From the NCBI RefSeq assembly GCF_009917385.1, contig NZ_QWLJ01000013.1:49941-113940 (forward strand): a DNA stretch of 64,000 nucleotides, written 5' to 3'. Numbering within the stretch: position 1 is the first letter of the stretch; each line of letters starts with the position of its first letter. This document shows, in pieces, positions 8,331 to 17,754 of this stretch. A program made the position numbers and the translations under genes. The stretch is from Roseburia sp. 1XD42-34 (GTDB lineage Bacteria; Bacillota; Bacilli; Bacillales; Amphibacillaceae). The notes below the pieces were generated by a model, which was given only the letters and a program-made list of their open reading frames with translations, was not told the DNA's origin and did not search any database.

Positions 8331-9680
8331 ATGAAAAATAACAACTATTCCTTTTTGGATCATATTAAATTTATTATACCATCTCTTATTGGTGTTTTTT
8401 TATTTATGTCACCAATCAAAACAGATGCTGGGCTTACTATTCCCATTGCTATCCTTGCTGGTAAAATTGAATCGTTATTGGCAGATCAATTATCAGCCAT
8501 TATGACGGTAATTATCGTATTTACAGCACTTATGACTATCATTGTTCGATTTCTTGGCAAAGAAAAGTTAAACAGAACGCCATTTTTTCGACAACTTTTT
8601 TATGTCAATCTATTTTGGACGATAACGAGAGTGCTTGCTGCTATATTTGCCATTATGGTATATTTCCGCTTGGGACCGGAATTTATTCATAGTGCCGACA
8701 CTGGTCAAATGCTACTAGGGGATCTCTTACATGTTTTATTTGCTGTCTTCTTATTTGCAGGGCTATTTTTACCGTTACTGATGAATTTTGGGCTGCTTGA
8801 ATTATTTGGAACGCTAATGACGAAGGTAATGCGACCTTTATTTCGGCTTCCTGGTCGCTCCTCTATTGATTCCTTAGCTTCTTGGGTGGGCGATGGCACC
8901 ATTGGTGTATTAATTACAAGTAAGCAGTATGAGAATGGGTATTACACGAAGCGCGAAGCTGCTGTAATTGGGACGACATTCTCCGTTGTCTCGATTACCT
9001 TCTCGTTAGTTATCATTTCGGAAGTCGATCTTAAAGAGATGTTCCTGCCATTTTATGGTACCGTTTTGGTTGCTGGATTTGTTGCTGCATTAATCATGCC
9101 GCGAATTCCTCCACTTTCGAAAAAAGCAGATACGTATATAAACGAGGAATCTGAAGGAATTTCCGAACAGATACCAGCTGATGAACATATTCTATCATAT
9201 GGCTACAAAAAAGCATTAGACCGAGCCAAGCAAGAAACAAGTGTGTATAAACTTTTCAAAGAAGGGGCACAAAATATTTTGGATATGTGGATGGGAGTTG
9301 CCCCAGTCGTTATGACCTTTGGATTAATTGCGCTAATCATTGCAGAAACAACTCCTCTTTTCCAATGGCTTGGCTTGCCTTTTGTTCCTTTATTAGAGCT
9401 GTTACAAATCCCATATGCAAAAGAAGCATCTGAAACCGTGTTGATCGGATTTGCGGATATGTTTTTACCATCGATTTTAGCTTCAACTATTGAAGCAGAC
9501 ATTACCCGCTTTACCATTGCAACATTATCTGTCACCCAGTTAATTTATATGTCAGAAGTAGGCGGATTATTAATTGGCTCTAAAGTACCCGTTTCCTTTA
9601 AAGATTTAGTGATTATCTTTTTATTACGCACACTGATTACTTTACCGATTATCGCACTCATTGCACACCTCATCTTTTAA
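8331..9680 (+). CDS. YjiH family integral membrane protein (nucleoside-recognition/gate domain)
   Basis: About 449 residues with many membrane segments. The region SSIDSLASWVGDGTIGVLITSKQYENGYYTKREAAVIGTTFS-like (in two pieces) and the later ADMFLPSI and YMSEVGGLLIGSKVP are typical of YjiH/nucleoside-recognition gate proteins. The transported substrate is unknown. ATG at 8331 has GGGGGA 4 nt upstream, which decides against TTG at 8319. It is a single-gene unit with its own promoter and a strong terminator. Confidence 0.8.
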   Translation: MKNNNYSFLDHIKFIIPSLIGVFLFMSPIKTDAGLTIPIAILAGKIESLLADQLSAIMTVIIVFTALMTIIVRFLGKEKLNRTPFFRQLFYVNLFWTITRVLAAIFAIMVYFRLGPEFIHSADTGQMLLGDLLHVLFAVFLFAGLFLPLLMNFGLLELFGTLMTKVMRPLFRLPGRSSIDSLASWVGDGTIGVLITSKQYENGYYTKREAAVIGTTFSVVSITFSLVIISEVDLKEMFLPFYGTVLVAGFVAALIMPRIPPLSKKADTYINEESEGISEQIPADEHILSYGYKKALDRAKQETSVYKLFKEGAQNILDMWMGVAPVVMTFGLIALIIAETTPLFQWLGLPFVPLLELLQIPYAKEASETVLIGFADMFLPSILASTIEADITRFTIATLSVTQLIYMSEVGGLLIGSKVPVSFKDLVIIFLLRTLITLPIIALIAHLIF

Positions 9681-9681
9681 A

Positions 9682-9735
9682 AAACAGCCAAGCTAAAAAA
9701 CAGCCAAGCTAAAAAATAGCTTGGCTGTTTGAATT
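9682..9735 (+). terminator. Terminator with duplicated left arm
   Basis: AAACAGCCAAGCTA occurs twice in tandem (9682-9695 and 9698-9711), and TAGCTTGGCTGTTT (9717-9730) can pair with either copy. The arms pair perfectly over 14 bp. Confidence 0.8.
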
Positions 9736-9737
9736 TA

Positions 9738-9941
9738 GAAGTTAAAAGTATAAAAATATTGGCTTTGGGATAATGATATAAAGGAATAGCCGCATCCGCC
9801 TTAAGCGCCCAACAACTAGGCGACTTCACGAATCGCCCTACGATAAGTCCTCATTGGTTCATGCCTCACCATGATTCCTTTATCTCGTTTGATTCGTTCC
9901 AGTCGCTACGTTGCTAAACGGACGCCCCGCACCTTTGTTCG
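9738..9941 (-). repeat. Repeat A, copy 2 (inverted)
   Basis: Minus-strand copy of repeat A. Read on the minus strand it has GCGTCCGTTTAGCAAC near the start and GTTGTTGGGCGC later, so the long-range stem is kept with a U-G pair. It fills the gap between the YjiH-like gene and the acyltransferase stop. Confidence 0.85.
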
Positions 9942-9943
9942 AA

Positions 9944-10954
9944 TTATTTCTGTTCTAATTCTTGTGCCGTTTTTGTATACAATTTCTTCATAATCGATGC
10001 CTTCCCTTCAATAAATGGCTGCCAAATCCCTTGTACTGGACGACTGGATAAAAGCAGAACGAGAAGGATTGATAAAACAGCAAGACCCATGAAATCAAAT
10101 ATTCCATCTATTTTAAACAGGTCTGCTTGACGGAAGTATTGGATAAAAAATCCATGTAGCAAATATACATAGAGTGTACGGGTGCCGAGTACTGTCCATT
10201 TGAAATGTTGGACTGGTATCCAAGAAAGTACACTTAAAACCATCAATGCTGCAGATAAGTAAACTAATAACCTTGCTAACCCTCCAAACTCTGGAAGTCC
10301 TAAATCACCATATGATTTAGAAGCGAGTAGCCATCCGGAATTAAAATCAGGTAAATAATAGATAGCAATAGCGATTCCAACCATAACCATAAAGGAAACT
10401 ACCTTCACTGCTTTCAGCTTGACAACCATTATTTGTTTTTCTGTTAAAAAATAACCCACTAAAAAAAACGGAAAGAAAACGAACGTGCGCGACAAGCTGA
10501 ACATTTGACCAATCTCACTAAAATAACCTACGATGAGGCCAAGTTGTACAGCAATAGCAACGCTTAGTAATGGGGGTAGCTTTTTAAACCAATACAATAA
10601 CAGATGCCAACAAAAAAGGCTGAATAAAAACCACATCGCCCAGTGTGGACTGAATAAATCTGTTTGCCAGCCTGGTTTATCGATTAAAAAATAGTAACCT
10701 GTATAAAGCAATTGAAAAATCACATACGGTAGTAATAGTTTTTTCATTAATTGTAATACATAATTCACCGATCCAGAGCCTTTGGCAAAAAAGCCTGCTA
10801 GGAGTATAAACGCAGGCATATGAAACGTATAGATCCACAGATAAAGTGTCTGGATATATTTCGAGTCTTCTGTGAAAGGCTGTATCATATGTCCAAAAAC
10901 AACTAAAAAGATCAGGATGACTTTTGCATTATCAAAAAAAGATTTTCTCTTCAT
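9944..10954 (-). CDS. Acyltransferase-3 family membrane protein
   Basis: 336 residues with about ten membrane segments. The N-terminus has the family pattern: FFDNAKVILIFLVVFGHM (basic/Asp pair and conserved His) and IYTFHMPAFILLAGFFA. Such proteins O-acylate extracytoplasmic sugars or polymers using cytoplasmic acyl-CoA; the acceptor here is unknown. ATG at 10954 follows AAAGGACGGGTGA. No glycan or capsule genes adjoin it. Its stop codon lies only a few bases from the end of an inverted repeat A. Confidence 0.8.
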   Translation of the reverse strand: MKRKSFFDNAKVILIFLVVFGHMIQPFTEDSKYIQTLYLWIYTFHMPAFILLAGFFAKGSGSVNYVLQLMKKLLLPYVIFQLLYTGYYFLIDKPGWQTDLFSPHWAMWFLFSLFCWHLLLYWFKKLPPLLSVAIAVQLGLIVGYFSEIGQMFSLSRTFVFFPFFLVGYFLTEKQIMVVKLKAVKVVSFMVMVGIAIAIYYLPDFNSGWLLASKSYGDLGLPEFGGLARLLVYLSAALMVLSVLSWIPVQHFKWTVLGTRTLYVYLLHGFFIQYFRQADLFKIDGIFDFMGLAVLSILLVLLLSSRPVQGIWQPFIEGKASIMKKLYTKTAQELEQK

Positions 10955-11265
10955 CGTTCACCCGTCCTTTTCGATAAATTTTATTTTTATTTCAAAAAGC
11001 AGGGAAATTTCAGAGAAGTAAGTTTTGAAAAGTGTCAAGACGTTAGTTGTTTGTATGAGCCATGCTAATAAAAGCAATCCATGAATTTCGTCCGTTTTTT
11101 CCAGGCTTTTTGAACACGCTTAATCTTAATCCTACTTTTAAAAATAGGGTGCACTATTTACTCTACCCTTTTTGGACACCGTTTGCATATGAAAACACTC
11201 GTTTTCATACACTTGTTAGCGTTTTGTAAACGGGTTGAAAAATAACCATCGATATGTAATAGAAT
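10955..11265. other. Intergenic stretch, no gene seen
   Basis: No supported ORF. ATGAAAAC-actc-GTTTTCAT at 11187-11206 is a perfect 8-bp inverted repeat of unknown purpose. Confidence 0.4.
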
Positions 11266-11269
11266 CGTT

Positions 11270-11301
11270 AAAAGAAGCAATCTATTGGATTACTTCTTTT
11301 T
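11270..11301 (+). terminator. Orphan terminator-like hairpin
   Basis: AAAAGAAGCAATC pairs with GATTACTTCTTTTT (one mismatch), loop TATTG. No gene on this strand precedes it. Confidence 0.45.
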
Positions 11302-11390
11302 AAAAAGATAAGAAAACATAAAATGAGGTGCTTGGAGATAACGAAATAACCGAATAGCCATGTTTATCTCATTCCATTCGCTACGCAACA
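11302..11390 (-). repeat. Repeat A, copy 3 (inverted, partial, joined to B)
   Basis: Starts as the inverted 3' end of repeat A (AAGATAAG, AAATGAGGTGCTTGG, AATAACCGAATAGCC, also seen at 20069-20120), then diverges and runs into repeat B at about 11391. Confidence 0.65.
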
Positions 11391-11493
11391 GGCATTTAGG
11401 TTTGTTACCCCCTTAGACTTATTGCAGGCTGCAGTTATCCACTCCTGAAGTCGGTTTCTTACAGCACCTTATATACGGGATAAACACCTTTAT
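11391..11493 (+). repeat. Repeat B, partial copy
   Basis: Begins at GGCATTTAGG, keeps CTTAGACTTATTGCAG and CTTACAGCACCTTATA, and ends CGGGATAAA. The 5' half of B is missing and replaced by repeat A sequence. Confidence 0.75.
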
Positions 11494-11533
11494 CGAATGA
11501 TTTACTTTTACTTCTTATTAAAAGTGAATACCA

Positions 11534-12385
11534 TTATGTCCCTGTTTTCTTCTTTTTTACCTTTTTTTCCTTTTGTTTAGATGGTTGGGGCTGTTTTGGT
11601 TTCGGCTTATCCTGCTTCGCTCGTTCTAATGAAGCTTGTAAAGCATCCATCAAATTTGTTGCTGCACCTGGTGAAGGCTTATCCTGCACAGTAGCTGTTT
11701 GATCTTGGTCCTTCTTTTGCTCAATCAAATCAAGCAATGCATGTCTGTACTCATCCTTATACTTTGTCGGATCGAAAGCTGTGGTTAATTGTTCGATCAG
11801 CATTTTTGCCGTATCCAATTCTTGGGGGTTCGCTTCCGCCTCTTTAGGAACATTAGGTACATCTGCAACACTGCGTACTTCATCTGGATAGTGTATCGTT
11901 TCGACGACTAATGTATCCTGATAAACACGAATGATTGCTAATTGTTCTTTAGAGCGAATCATCATTTTAGCAATACCGATTTTTTCAGTTTCCTTCAATG
12001 CTTTCCGTAATAGGCCGTAAGCTTTAGCGCCACCTTCATTTGGAGATAAAAAGTAGCTTTTTTCATAATAAATGGGGTCCACCTCAGCAAGTTGTACAAA
12101 GTCAACAATTTCTACAGCCTTATCTGCTTGTTCCTGTTTCAATGCTTCCAGCTCTTCTTCATCCAAAACGACGAATTTATTCTTTGCGTACTCATAGGCT
12201 TTGACAATTTCTTCGTTTTTAACCGGGCGTTCACATACAGGACATGTGCGCTCATATTTAATAGGTGATTGACACTCCTTATGCAATTGCCTTAATTGAA
12301 TATCTTTATTCTCCGTAGCGGCATGCATTTTTACAGGGATGTTCACAAGACCAAAGCTGATCGTTCCTTTCCACATCGTATGCAT
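11534..12385 (-). CDS. ku: Ku protein for non-homologous end joining
   Basis: About 283 residues. The prokaryotic Ku core is clear: TMWKGTISFGLVNIPVK at the start, two CxxC pairs region TCPVCERPV, DPIYYEKSYFLSP and the YxDEYRHAL-like block near residue 215. A lysine/proline-rich tail follows, typical of Ku C-termini. The homodimer rings DNA ends and recruits LigD. ATG at 12385 has AAGGAGG 7 nt upstream; ATG at 12391 would be too close. It is divergent from ligD, with about 107 bp between the starts, as expected of a two-component repair pair used by spores. Confidence 0.95.
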   Translation of the reverse strand: MHTMWKGTISFGLVNIPVKMHAATENKDIQLRQLHKECQSPIKYERTCPVCERPVKNEEIVKAYEYAKNKFVVLDEEELEALKQEQADKAVEIVDFVQLAEVDPIYYEKSYFLSPNEGGAKAYGLLRKALKETEKIGIAKMMIRSKEQLAIIRVYQDTLVVETIHYPDEVRSVADVPNVPKEAEANPQELDTAKMLIEQLTTAFDPTKYKDEYRHALLDLIEQKKDQDQTATVQDKPSPGAATNLMDALQASLERAKQDKPKPKQPQPSKQKEKKVKKKKTGT

Positions 12386-12434
12386 TCTCATTCCTCCTTA
12401 AACGTAGTTTGCCAAAGTTTAAGGAATTTTATCC

Positions 12435-12465
12435 AAGTATGGTTATTATTCTTGCTCTTGTATCA
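12435..12465 (-). promoter_or_regulatory. Weak sigma-G-like promoter candidate for ku
   Basis: On the minus strand TGATAC is followed after 18 bp by CATACTT, 6/7 to the sigma-F/G -10 box CATACTA; the -35 match is poor. B. subtilis ykoU/ykoV are known forespore genes, which is why it is noted. Confidence 0.25.
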
Positions 12466-12492
12466 AACTAAGTTTAGAAAGGAGAACAGAAC

Positions 12493-14310
12493 ATGTATGT
12501 CATGAAGCCTATACCCAGTGTAGATATCCCAAGAGGTAAAGAATGGCTATATGAAGTAAAATACGATGGTTATCGTTGCACATTACAATGGACTAAAGAA
12601 CTTATCCAATTACGAAGCAAAAATAATACAAATTTAAGTAACCAGTTTCCAGAAATTATCCAAGCCTGTTTGCAGCTCCAGGAACAAGTCGAATCCCATT
12701 TGCCCTTAACAATGGATGGAGAACTTGTCATATTAAACCAACTATATCAAGCAAATTTTGAGTGGGTTCAAAAACGTGCCAGGCTACGGACAACATCTAG
12801 CATCGAAACCGCTTCTAAGCAACGTTCTGCCAGTTTCATGGTTTTCGATATACTGCAGCACCAAGGGGAGTCTATGTTATCGATTGAATTGGAAAAACGC
12901 AAAGAATACCTCCAGCTACTATTTAAAACGTATCCTTTCTCACAAGAACTTATATACGTAACAAGTTACAAAAACCCCGACCAGCTTTGGAAGGAAATTT
13001 TTAGACATCTTGGAGAAGGTATGATAGCAAAGCGGAAAAATAGTCTCTATAAGCAAGGGAGTAATCACCAAGACTGGTATAAAATAAAAAACTGGAGGTC
13101 GTTAAGTGGCTTTTTAACAGCTTTAGATAAAAATAACGATTATTTTCAAGTAAGCGTATATAAACATAATCAAATCGTCCCGATCGGGAAATGCAAGCAT
13201 GGGCTTGATTCAAAAGAAATGGATATTTTAAGACAATTATTTCAAACAAAAGGAGATCTAAAAAGCAATACTTATATTTTGCCTCCTGCTATTTGTGCCA
13301 CCATTCATAGCCTTGATTTATATAAGCAAGAATTACGTGAACCAGCTTTCAAGCAAATACTTCCACACGCACGTCCAGAAGAAATGACTTGGGAAAAGCT
13401 ACAACTTGATCAAGCTATGTTTCCAACAGATGTTGAAATAACAAATCTTGACAAAGTCTTCTGGTCGAAACCAGGCTATACGAAAGCTGACCTCTTGCTT
13501 TATATACGGCAAATAGCTCCTTACATGCTGACGTTTTTTAAAAGCCGTGAACTTACAATTATTCGCGCGCCTGATGGGATAGATAAGGAACATTTTTTCC
13601 AAAAGCACTTGCCCACCTACGCACCTGCTTTTATGCCAAGACATGAACAACAGGGAAAAAATAGTATCGTTTGCGATACATTAAACGACCTCATTTGGTT
13701 AACCAATCATGGTACCGTAGAATTTCATACGCCGTTTCAAACCATTGCAACAAATACGCCGGAAGAAATTGTCTTTGATTTGGACCCACCAAGCAGAGAC
13801 CGTTTTTCTTTAGCAATCAAAGCAGCTTTAAATATGAAATATCTATTTGATGAATTACAGTTGATCTCTTTTGTCAAAACTTCGGGAAATAAAGGGCTGC
13901 AAGTATATATCCCAATTCCAAGCGGAAGCATGTCCTACGAAGATACTGCCTTATTCACCCAAACCATAGCACTTACACTAGAAGGCACCTTCCCAGCACT
14001 ATTTACCACCGAACGATTGAAGCATAAACGTAATGGCAAGCTTTATATTGATTACGTCCAACATGGGAGAGGAAAAACGATTATTGCACCTTACTCGCCT
14101 AGAAAAACTCCGGAAGGAACAGTCGCCATGCCCTTATTTTGGCATGAAGTAACGGATGATTTAACTCCGCAAAACTTTACAATAAAAAACGTCGTTGAGC
14201 TTGTAAAAGAACGGGGTTGTCCATGGCAACGTTATGAAACCGTAAAAAAAAGCCAAAACCTAGAAGTAGTTTTGACTTTTTTGCGAAATCACTCCCTGAC
14301 GAATGATTAA
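12493..14310 (+). CDS. ligD: ATP-dependent DNA ligase LigD (ligase plus polymerase domains)
   Basis: 605 residues, arranged as in Bacillus LigD (YkoU): ATP-dependent ligase first, LigD-type primase/polymerase second, with no phosphoesterase domain. The adenylated lysine is Lys23 in EVKYDGYR. Ligase motif DGELVIL is at about residue 77 and EGMIAKRK at about 177. The polymerase part starts near 315 and holds the metal motif VFDLDPP at about 425 and the HGRGKTIIAPYSPR block. ATG at 12493 follows AAAGGAG. Divergent from ku; together they perform end joining. Confidence 0.95.
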   Translation: MYVMKPIPSVDIPRGKEWLYEVKYDGYRCTLQWTKELIQLRSKNNTNLSNQFPEIIQACLQLQEQVESHLPLTMDGELVILNQLYQANFEWVQKRARLRTTSSIETASKQRSASFMVFDILQHQGESMLSIELEKRKEYLQLLFKTYPFSQELIYVTSYKNPDQLWKEIFRHLGEGMIAKRKNSLYKQGSNHQDWYKIKNWRSLSGFLTALDKNNDYFQVSVYKHNQIVPIGKCKHGLDSKEMDILRQLFQTKGDLKSNTYILPPAICATIHSLDLYKQELREPAFKQILPHARPEEMTWEKLQLDQAMFPTDVEITNLDKVFWSKPGYTKADLLLYIRQIAPYMLTFFKSRELTIIRAPDGIDKEHFFQKHLPTYAPAFMPRHEQQGKNSIVCDTLNDLIWLTNHGTVEFHTPFQTIATNTPEEIVFDLDPPSRDRFSLAIKAALNMKYLFDELQLISFVKTSGNKGLQVYIPIPSGSMSYEDTALFTQTIALTLEGTFPALFTTERLKHKRNGKLYIDYVQHGRGKTIIAPYSPRKTPEGTVAMPLFWHEVTDDLTPQNFTIKNVVELVKERGCPWQRYETVKKSQNLEVVLTFLRNHSLTND

Positions 14311-14315
14311 AAACA

Positions 14316-15356
14316 CTAGTAGGATGGAACACCTTGACGAAGCAGGTTGGTATATACATCCTCATCGCAAATAATGAACAGCTGGGCATCATGGGGAATT
14401 GGCTCTTTCAGTTGGTTAATAATGGATAAATCGTTGCGATTAGATAACAATACCGCTCCTTGGGCAGCTAACGCAGTTCGAGCATGTTCAAATGTATTCC
14501 AATCTGCCTTTTTTCCAATCGAATATAGATCATAACCATGATGGCTCGTTAATTGTCTAATAATTTCACTCGAACCATTAAATAAAATGGAGCGAGCTGC
14601 TAAGTGAGCCGCAGTATCGTTCGCAGTAATAAATTCTTCGACGGCAGCATGCTTAAAGGCCGGAATATGTGTTGATTCCAATACTTCGCAAATCGTATAA
14701 ATATTTTGCGAAAATTCTCTCCCTATACTCTCTAACGTTGTAGCAATAAGCAATGTTTGACCGTCTGCTTGAGAAGCGGGTACGCCATCTTCAGAAGCAA
14801 ATATCATGACCGATTTACTTTTTAGCAAATTTGCCTGGAACAATACATCGCGATTGGCAGGATTACCGTGAACAAATTCAACCTGTTCATGGATCAGTGG
14901 TGTTTTTTCGATTTTCTCATCAATAAGAACAATCGGAATATCCTTAAACGTATGTAAAATCTCATCTAATGTGATCCTTGCTTTCTTCGTCCAATTAATG
15001 AGAATAATATGGTCTTCTGTATTAATATTCAATCTACCTTCCTCCTTTAATCGCTTGCGAATGCTCAAAAAATCAATTGCCTTACCAATAAAAATGGTCA
15101 TTAAACCGATCCCAACAATATATAAAAACATAGCAAAAATCTTCCCACCAACTGTTGTTGGCGAAACATCTCCATAGCCGACCGTTGTTACAGTAGTCAT
15201 CGTCCACCACAAGCCTTCAAATGGGCTTGCAAATGTATCTGGTTCTAAATAATAAATAAAATAACTGCTTGCAAACACTAACGTAAGTGTTGCAAAAAGT
15301 AAAAACCAATGATTCAGTTTAATGACTTTAACGAATAATTGTTTAAAAAAAATCAT
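14316..15356 (-). CDS. Potassium channel with RCK (TrkA-N-like) domain
   Basis: 346 residues: two membrane helices flanking the selectivity filter TTVGYGD (about residues 57-63), then a cytoplasmic RCK-type domain starting near IILINWTKKA and a second half with HLAARSIL. This is the layout of YugO/MthK-like channels. The Rossmann glycine motif is degenerate (ILINWTKK), which could alter ligand gating. ATG follows AGGAGGAGTAT. It converges with ligD, 5 bp from its stop. Confidence 0.9.
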   Translation of the reverse strand: MIFFKQLFVKVIKLNHWFLLFATLTLVFASSYFIYYLEPDTFASPFEGLWWTMTTVTTVGYGDVSPTTVGGKIFAMFLYIVGIGLMTIFIGKAIDFLSIRKRLKEEGRLNINTEDHIILINWTKKARITLDEILHTFKDIPIVLIDEKIEKTPLIHEQVEFVHGNPANRDVLFQANLLKSKSVMIFASEDGVPASQADGQTLLIATTLESIGREFSQNIYTICEVLESTHIPAFKHAAVEEFITANDTAAHLAARSILFNGSSEIIRQLTSHHGYDLYSIGKKADWNTFEHARTALAAQGAVLLSNRNDLSIINQLKEPIPHDAQLFIICDEDVYTNLLRQGVPSY

Positions 15357-15592
15357 ATACTCCTCCTATTTCATTTCTCCCGTAAAAACCTTTAACTACT
15401 CAAATAGTAACATATTTCACCTTTATATATCGCACATTTTCCTATGAATCTCGTAGGAAAATGCCAATTTCAGAACATCTATCTTAAACTATTTTAACGT
15501 CTGGAAAAACTTGTGCTAATGCTCCCTTTCCAAACGAAGGTATTTGTTTTCAAAGATAGAATTACTCCTTGCGCTAAAGGAATGTTTTATAA

Positions 15593-15650
15593 CGGAACAA
15601 GGCGCGGGGCGCTCGTTTAGCAACGTAGCGCATGAAACGAATCAACGAAT
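15593..15650 (+). repeat. Repeat A, copy 4, 5' part (interrupted)
   Basis: GGAACAAGGCGCGGGGCGC, then TCGTTTAGCAACGTAGCG and GAATCAACGAATGA. The copy is broken here by a complete repeat B and resumes at about 15839. Confidence 0.75.
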
Positions 15651-15838
15651 GATAAAGTGAACCTTCCATCAACGGTGTCTGCTTCATTCCCGCTGATGGT
15701 TAGTACCGTAATGGTATAACCTAAAGACCTTTGAACGAATCGGGGACTTGGGTGCTGTTGCCTCCCGCTTCGACTTATTCAGCTCACATCTTCCATCCTC
15801 AGACCGTGGAAGTCTACAACGCCTTTTTATGGGATAAA
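15651..15838 (+). repeat. Repeat B inserted in repeat A
   Basis: Full-length B from TAAAGTGAACCTTCCATC to TTTATGGGATAAA. Internal hallmarks are TAATGGTATAACCTAAA and GGGTGCTGTTGCCTCCC. It replaces the AAAGTTTTAG part of the surrounding A. Confidence 0.8.
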
Positions 15839-16036
15839 GAATCATCCCACTAAAACAGGAATATGCCGACGTCTGGGCGGCAAGCCCGCTTTTACTCGGT
15901 CCTTCCTCTTAGAGTCGAACCGATGAGACCTTATCGGAGGGAGCATTTCTAAAGTTGCATCGTTGCTGGGCTCACGCGTCGAACGTAACTAGTCGGTTAT
16001 TTCGTTATCTACAAGCACCTCATTTTATAAGTTCCT
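15839..16036 (+). repeat. Repeat A, copy 4, 3' part with extra module
   Basis: Resumes at GAATCAT and contains an extra segment (about 15855-15915, ATGCCGAC ... CCTTCCTCTTA) also present in the copy at 46397. It then continues CTTATCGG, CGTTGCTGGGCTCACGCG to ATTTTATAAG. Confidence 0.7.
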
Positions 16037-16041
16037 ATACA

Positions 16042-16080
16042 ACAAAAAAGATGCTCACTTCCTATTAAGAAGTAAGCATC
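16042..16080 (-). terminator. Terminator of tcyP
   Basis: Minus-strand stem GATGCTTACTTC / GAAGTGAGCATC with loop TTAATAG and a TTTTTTG tail. Confidence 0.8.
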
Positions 16081-16129
16081 ATATTATTTTTTCTAATAAA
16101 ATTAACCTAACACTACTTAGAGGACTTTT

Positions 16130-17521
16130 CTATATTTCCGGTGCTTCTTGAATTGCAGATTTATCCTGATACGTTTTAACGTTTAACTTATTTAAAATTC
16201 TCGCTGTTAACGTTCCAGTAACCATGGAACCATTCACATTAAGCGCTGTTCGACCCATATCGATAAAAGCTTCAATTGAAATTAATAAGCCGGCTAAAGC
16301 GACTGGCATGTTCATAGATGATAAGACAATTAACGCAGCAAAAGTGGCTCCGCCACCAACTCCAGCGATACCAAAGGAACTAATTCCGACAATTAAAACA
16401 AGCTGCAAAATAAACCCTGGGGATAATGGATCTATTCCCATCGTCGGGGCAATCATAACTGCAAGCATCGCCGGATAAATACCTGCGCATCCATTTTGTC
16501 CCATCGTTGCGCCAAAGGAAGCCGACATATTCGCTATCCCCTGATCAACACCTAAAGCGTGCTGTTGGGCTTGAATATTTAACGGAATCGTTCCAGCACT
16601 AGAACGGGATGTAAAAGCAAATCCTAAAACTGGAATAGCTTTACGCAAGTATATAAACGGATTAAGACCAAATAAACCTACTAAGATCAAATGGATGACA
16701 AACATTACAAACAAAGCGACATATGAAGCAACTACAAACTTGCCTAACTCTAAAATACCTGCAAAATCTGTACTTGCTACTGTATTAGCCATTAATGCTA
16801 AAATTCCGTATGGCGTTAGACGAAGAATAAGGGTAACAATCCGCATAACGACTGCATATAACGCATTAACCATTTTTGTAAACATTTCAGCCTGTTCGGG
16901 ATTTTTTCTGCGGACACCTAAAACAGCAATCCCTACAATCACAGAGAAAATAACGACAGCAATTACGGAGGTGGATCGGTCACCTGTCATATCTAAGAAA
17001 ATATTTGACGGTATAAAACTAACAATTTTTTGCGCTGTAGTCTGTTCTTCTACCTCTTCTAAAGTAGATTCCAAGATCGTCCCTCGTTCGTTTTCTGCCT
17101 GCCCTGCTTCAATCTGTTCTGCACTTAAATCAAATAACGTAGCTGAAACAATACCAACTAACGCAGCGACCATTGTCGTCGTAATTAAAATCCCAATTAT
17201 CCAGCTTGCCATTTTTCCTAATTCTGCTGTTTTTTCCAAGTTAATAATGGATTGGATAATGGATACTAAAACGAGCGGGATAACGATCATCATTAGAAAG
17301 CGAATATAGCCACTACCAACAATACTGTACCAATCTGTTGTTTCCGCCAATATGTCAGACCCAGCTCCATAGGCCCATTGAAGAATAGCACCTAAAACTA
17401 TCCCTGCGCCTAAACCTGTAAACACACGCTTGGTGAAGGAAAAATGTTTTTTCTGCATCCAAATAAGAATTCCTATAAGTACTAATAATATCGCCACATT
17501 CAATAACGTATACATTCCCAT
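16130..17521 (-). CDS. tcyP: L-cystine/dicarboxylate-type sodium symporter TcyP
   Basis: 463 residues from ATG at 17521, exactly the length usual for TcyP; the start is set by AAAGGAGG 8 nt upstream. Many membrane helices; signature stretches are SGYIRFLMMIVIPLVLVSI, FTSRSSAGTIPLNIQ (serine-rich re-entrant loop) and TMGQNGCAGIYPAMLAVM. TcyP of B. subtilis imports cystine and is a member of the DAACS family. It stands alone with its own terminator. Cystine uptake is typically induced by sulphur limitation, but no regulatory site was recognised upstream. Confidence 0.88.
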   Translation of the reverse strand: MGMYTLLNVAILLVLIGILIWMQKKHFSFTKRVFTGLGAGIVLGAILQWAYGAGSDILAETTDWYSIVGSGYIRFLMMIVIPLVLVSIIQSIINLEKTAELGKMASWIIGILITTTMVAALVGIVSATLFDLSAEQIEAGQAENERGTILESTLEEVEEQTTAQKIVSFIPSNIFLDMTGDRSTSVIAVVIFSVIVGIAVLGVRRKNPEQAEMFTKMVNALYAVVMRIVTLILRLTPYGILALMANTVASTDFAGILELGKFVVASYVALFVMFVIHLILVGLFGLNPFIYLRKAIPVLGFAFTSRSSAGTIPLNIQAQQHALGVDQGIANMSASFGATMGQNGCAGIYPAMLAVMIAPTMGIDPLSPGFILQLVLIVGISSFGIAGVGGGATFAALIVLSSMNMPVALAGLLISIEAFIDMGRTALNVNGSMVTGTLTARILNKLNVKTYQDKSAIQEAPEI

Positions 17522-17754
17522 ACCAAATACCTCCTTTATCATATTGTTTGCATATTGGTTGAATTTATCATATGCATGTTGCACCAGCCGTGGCACTAAT
17601 AATATATTAATCCGATAAAAATACTAAGACTTTAATTAGGTTACAATTTTTTCACCTTACTGTCAAGGGATCAATCCAGTTTTTTATCAAAATAATAACC
17701 TTAGATACGAATATATCGTCTTATAAACTATTCCCTATATAATCTTTATATTAG

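Noticed and set aside
16695..17309. 204-codon plus-strand ORF
   Set aside because: It is the antisense shadow of tcyP, with a composition typical of the reverse of a hydrophobic protein.
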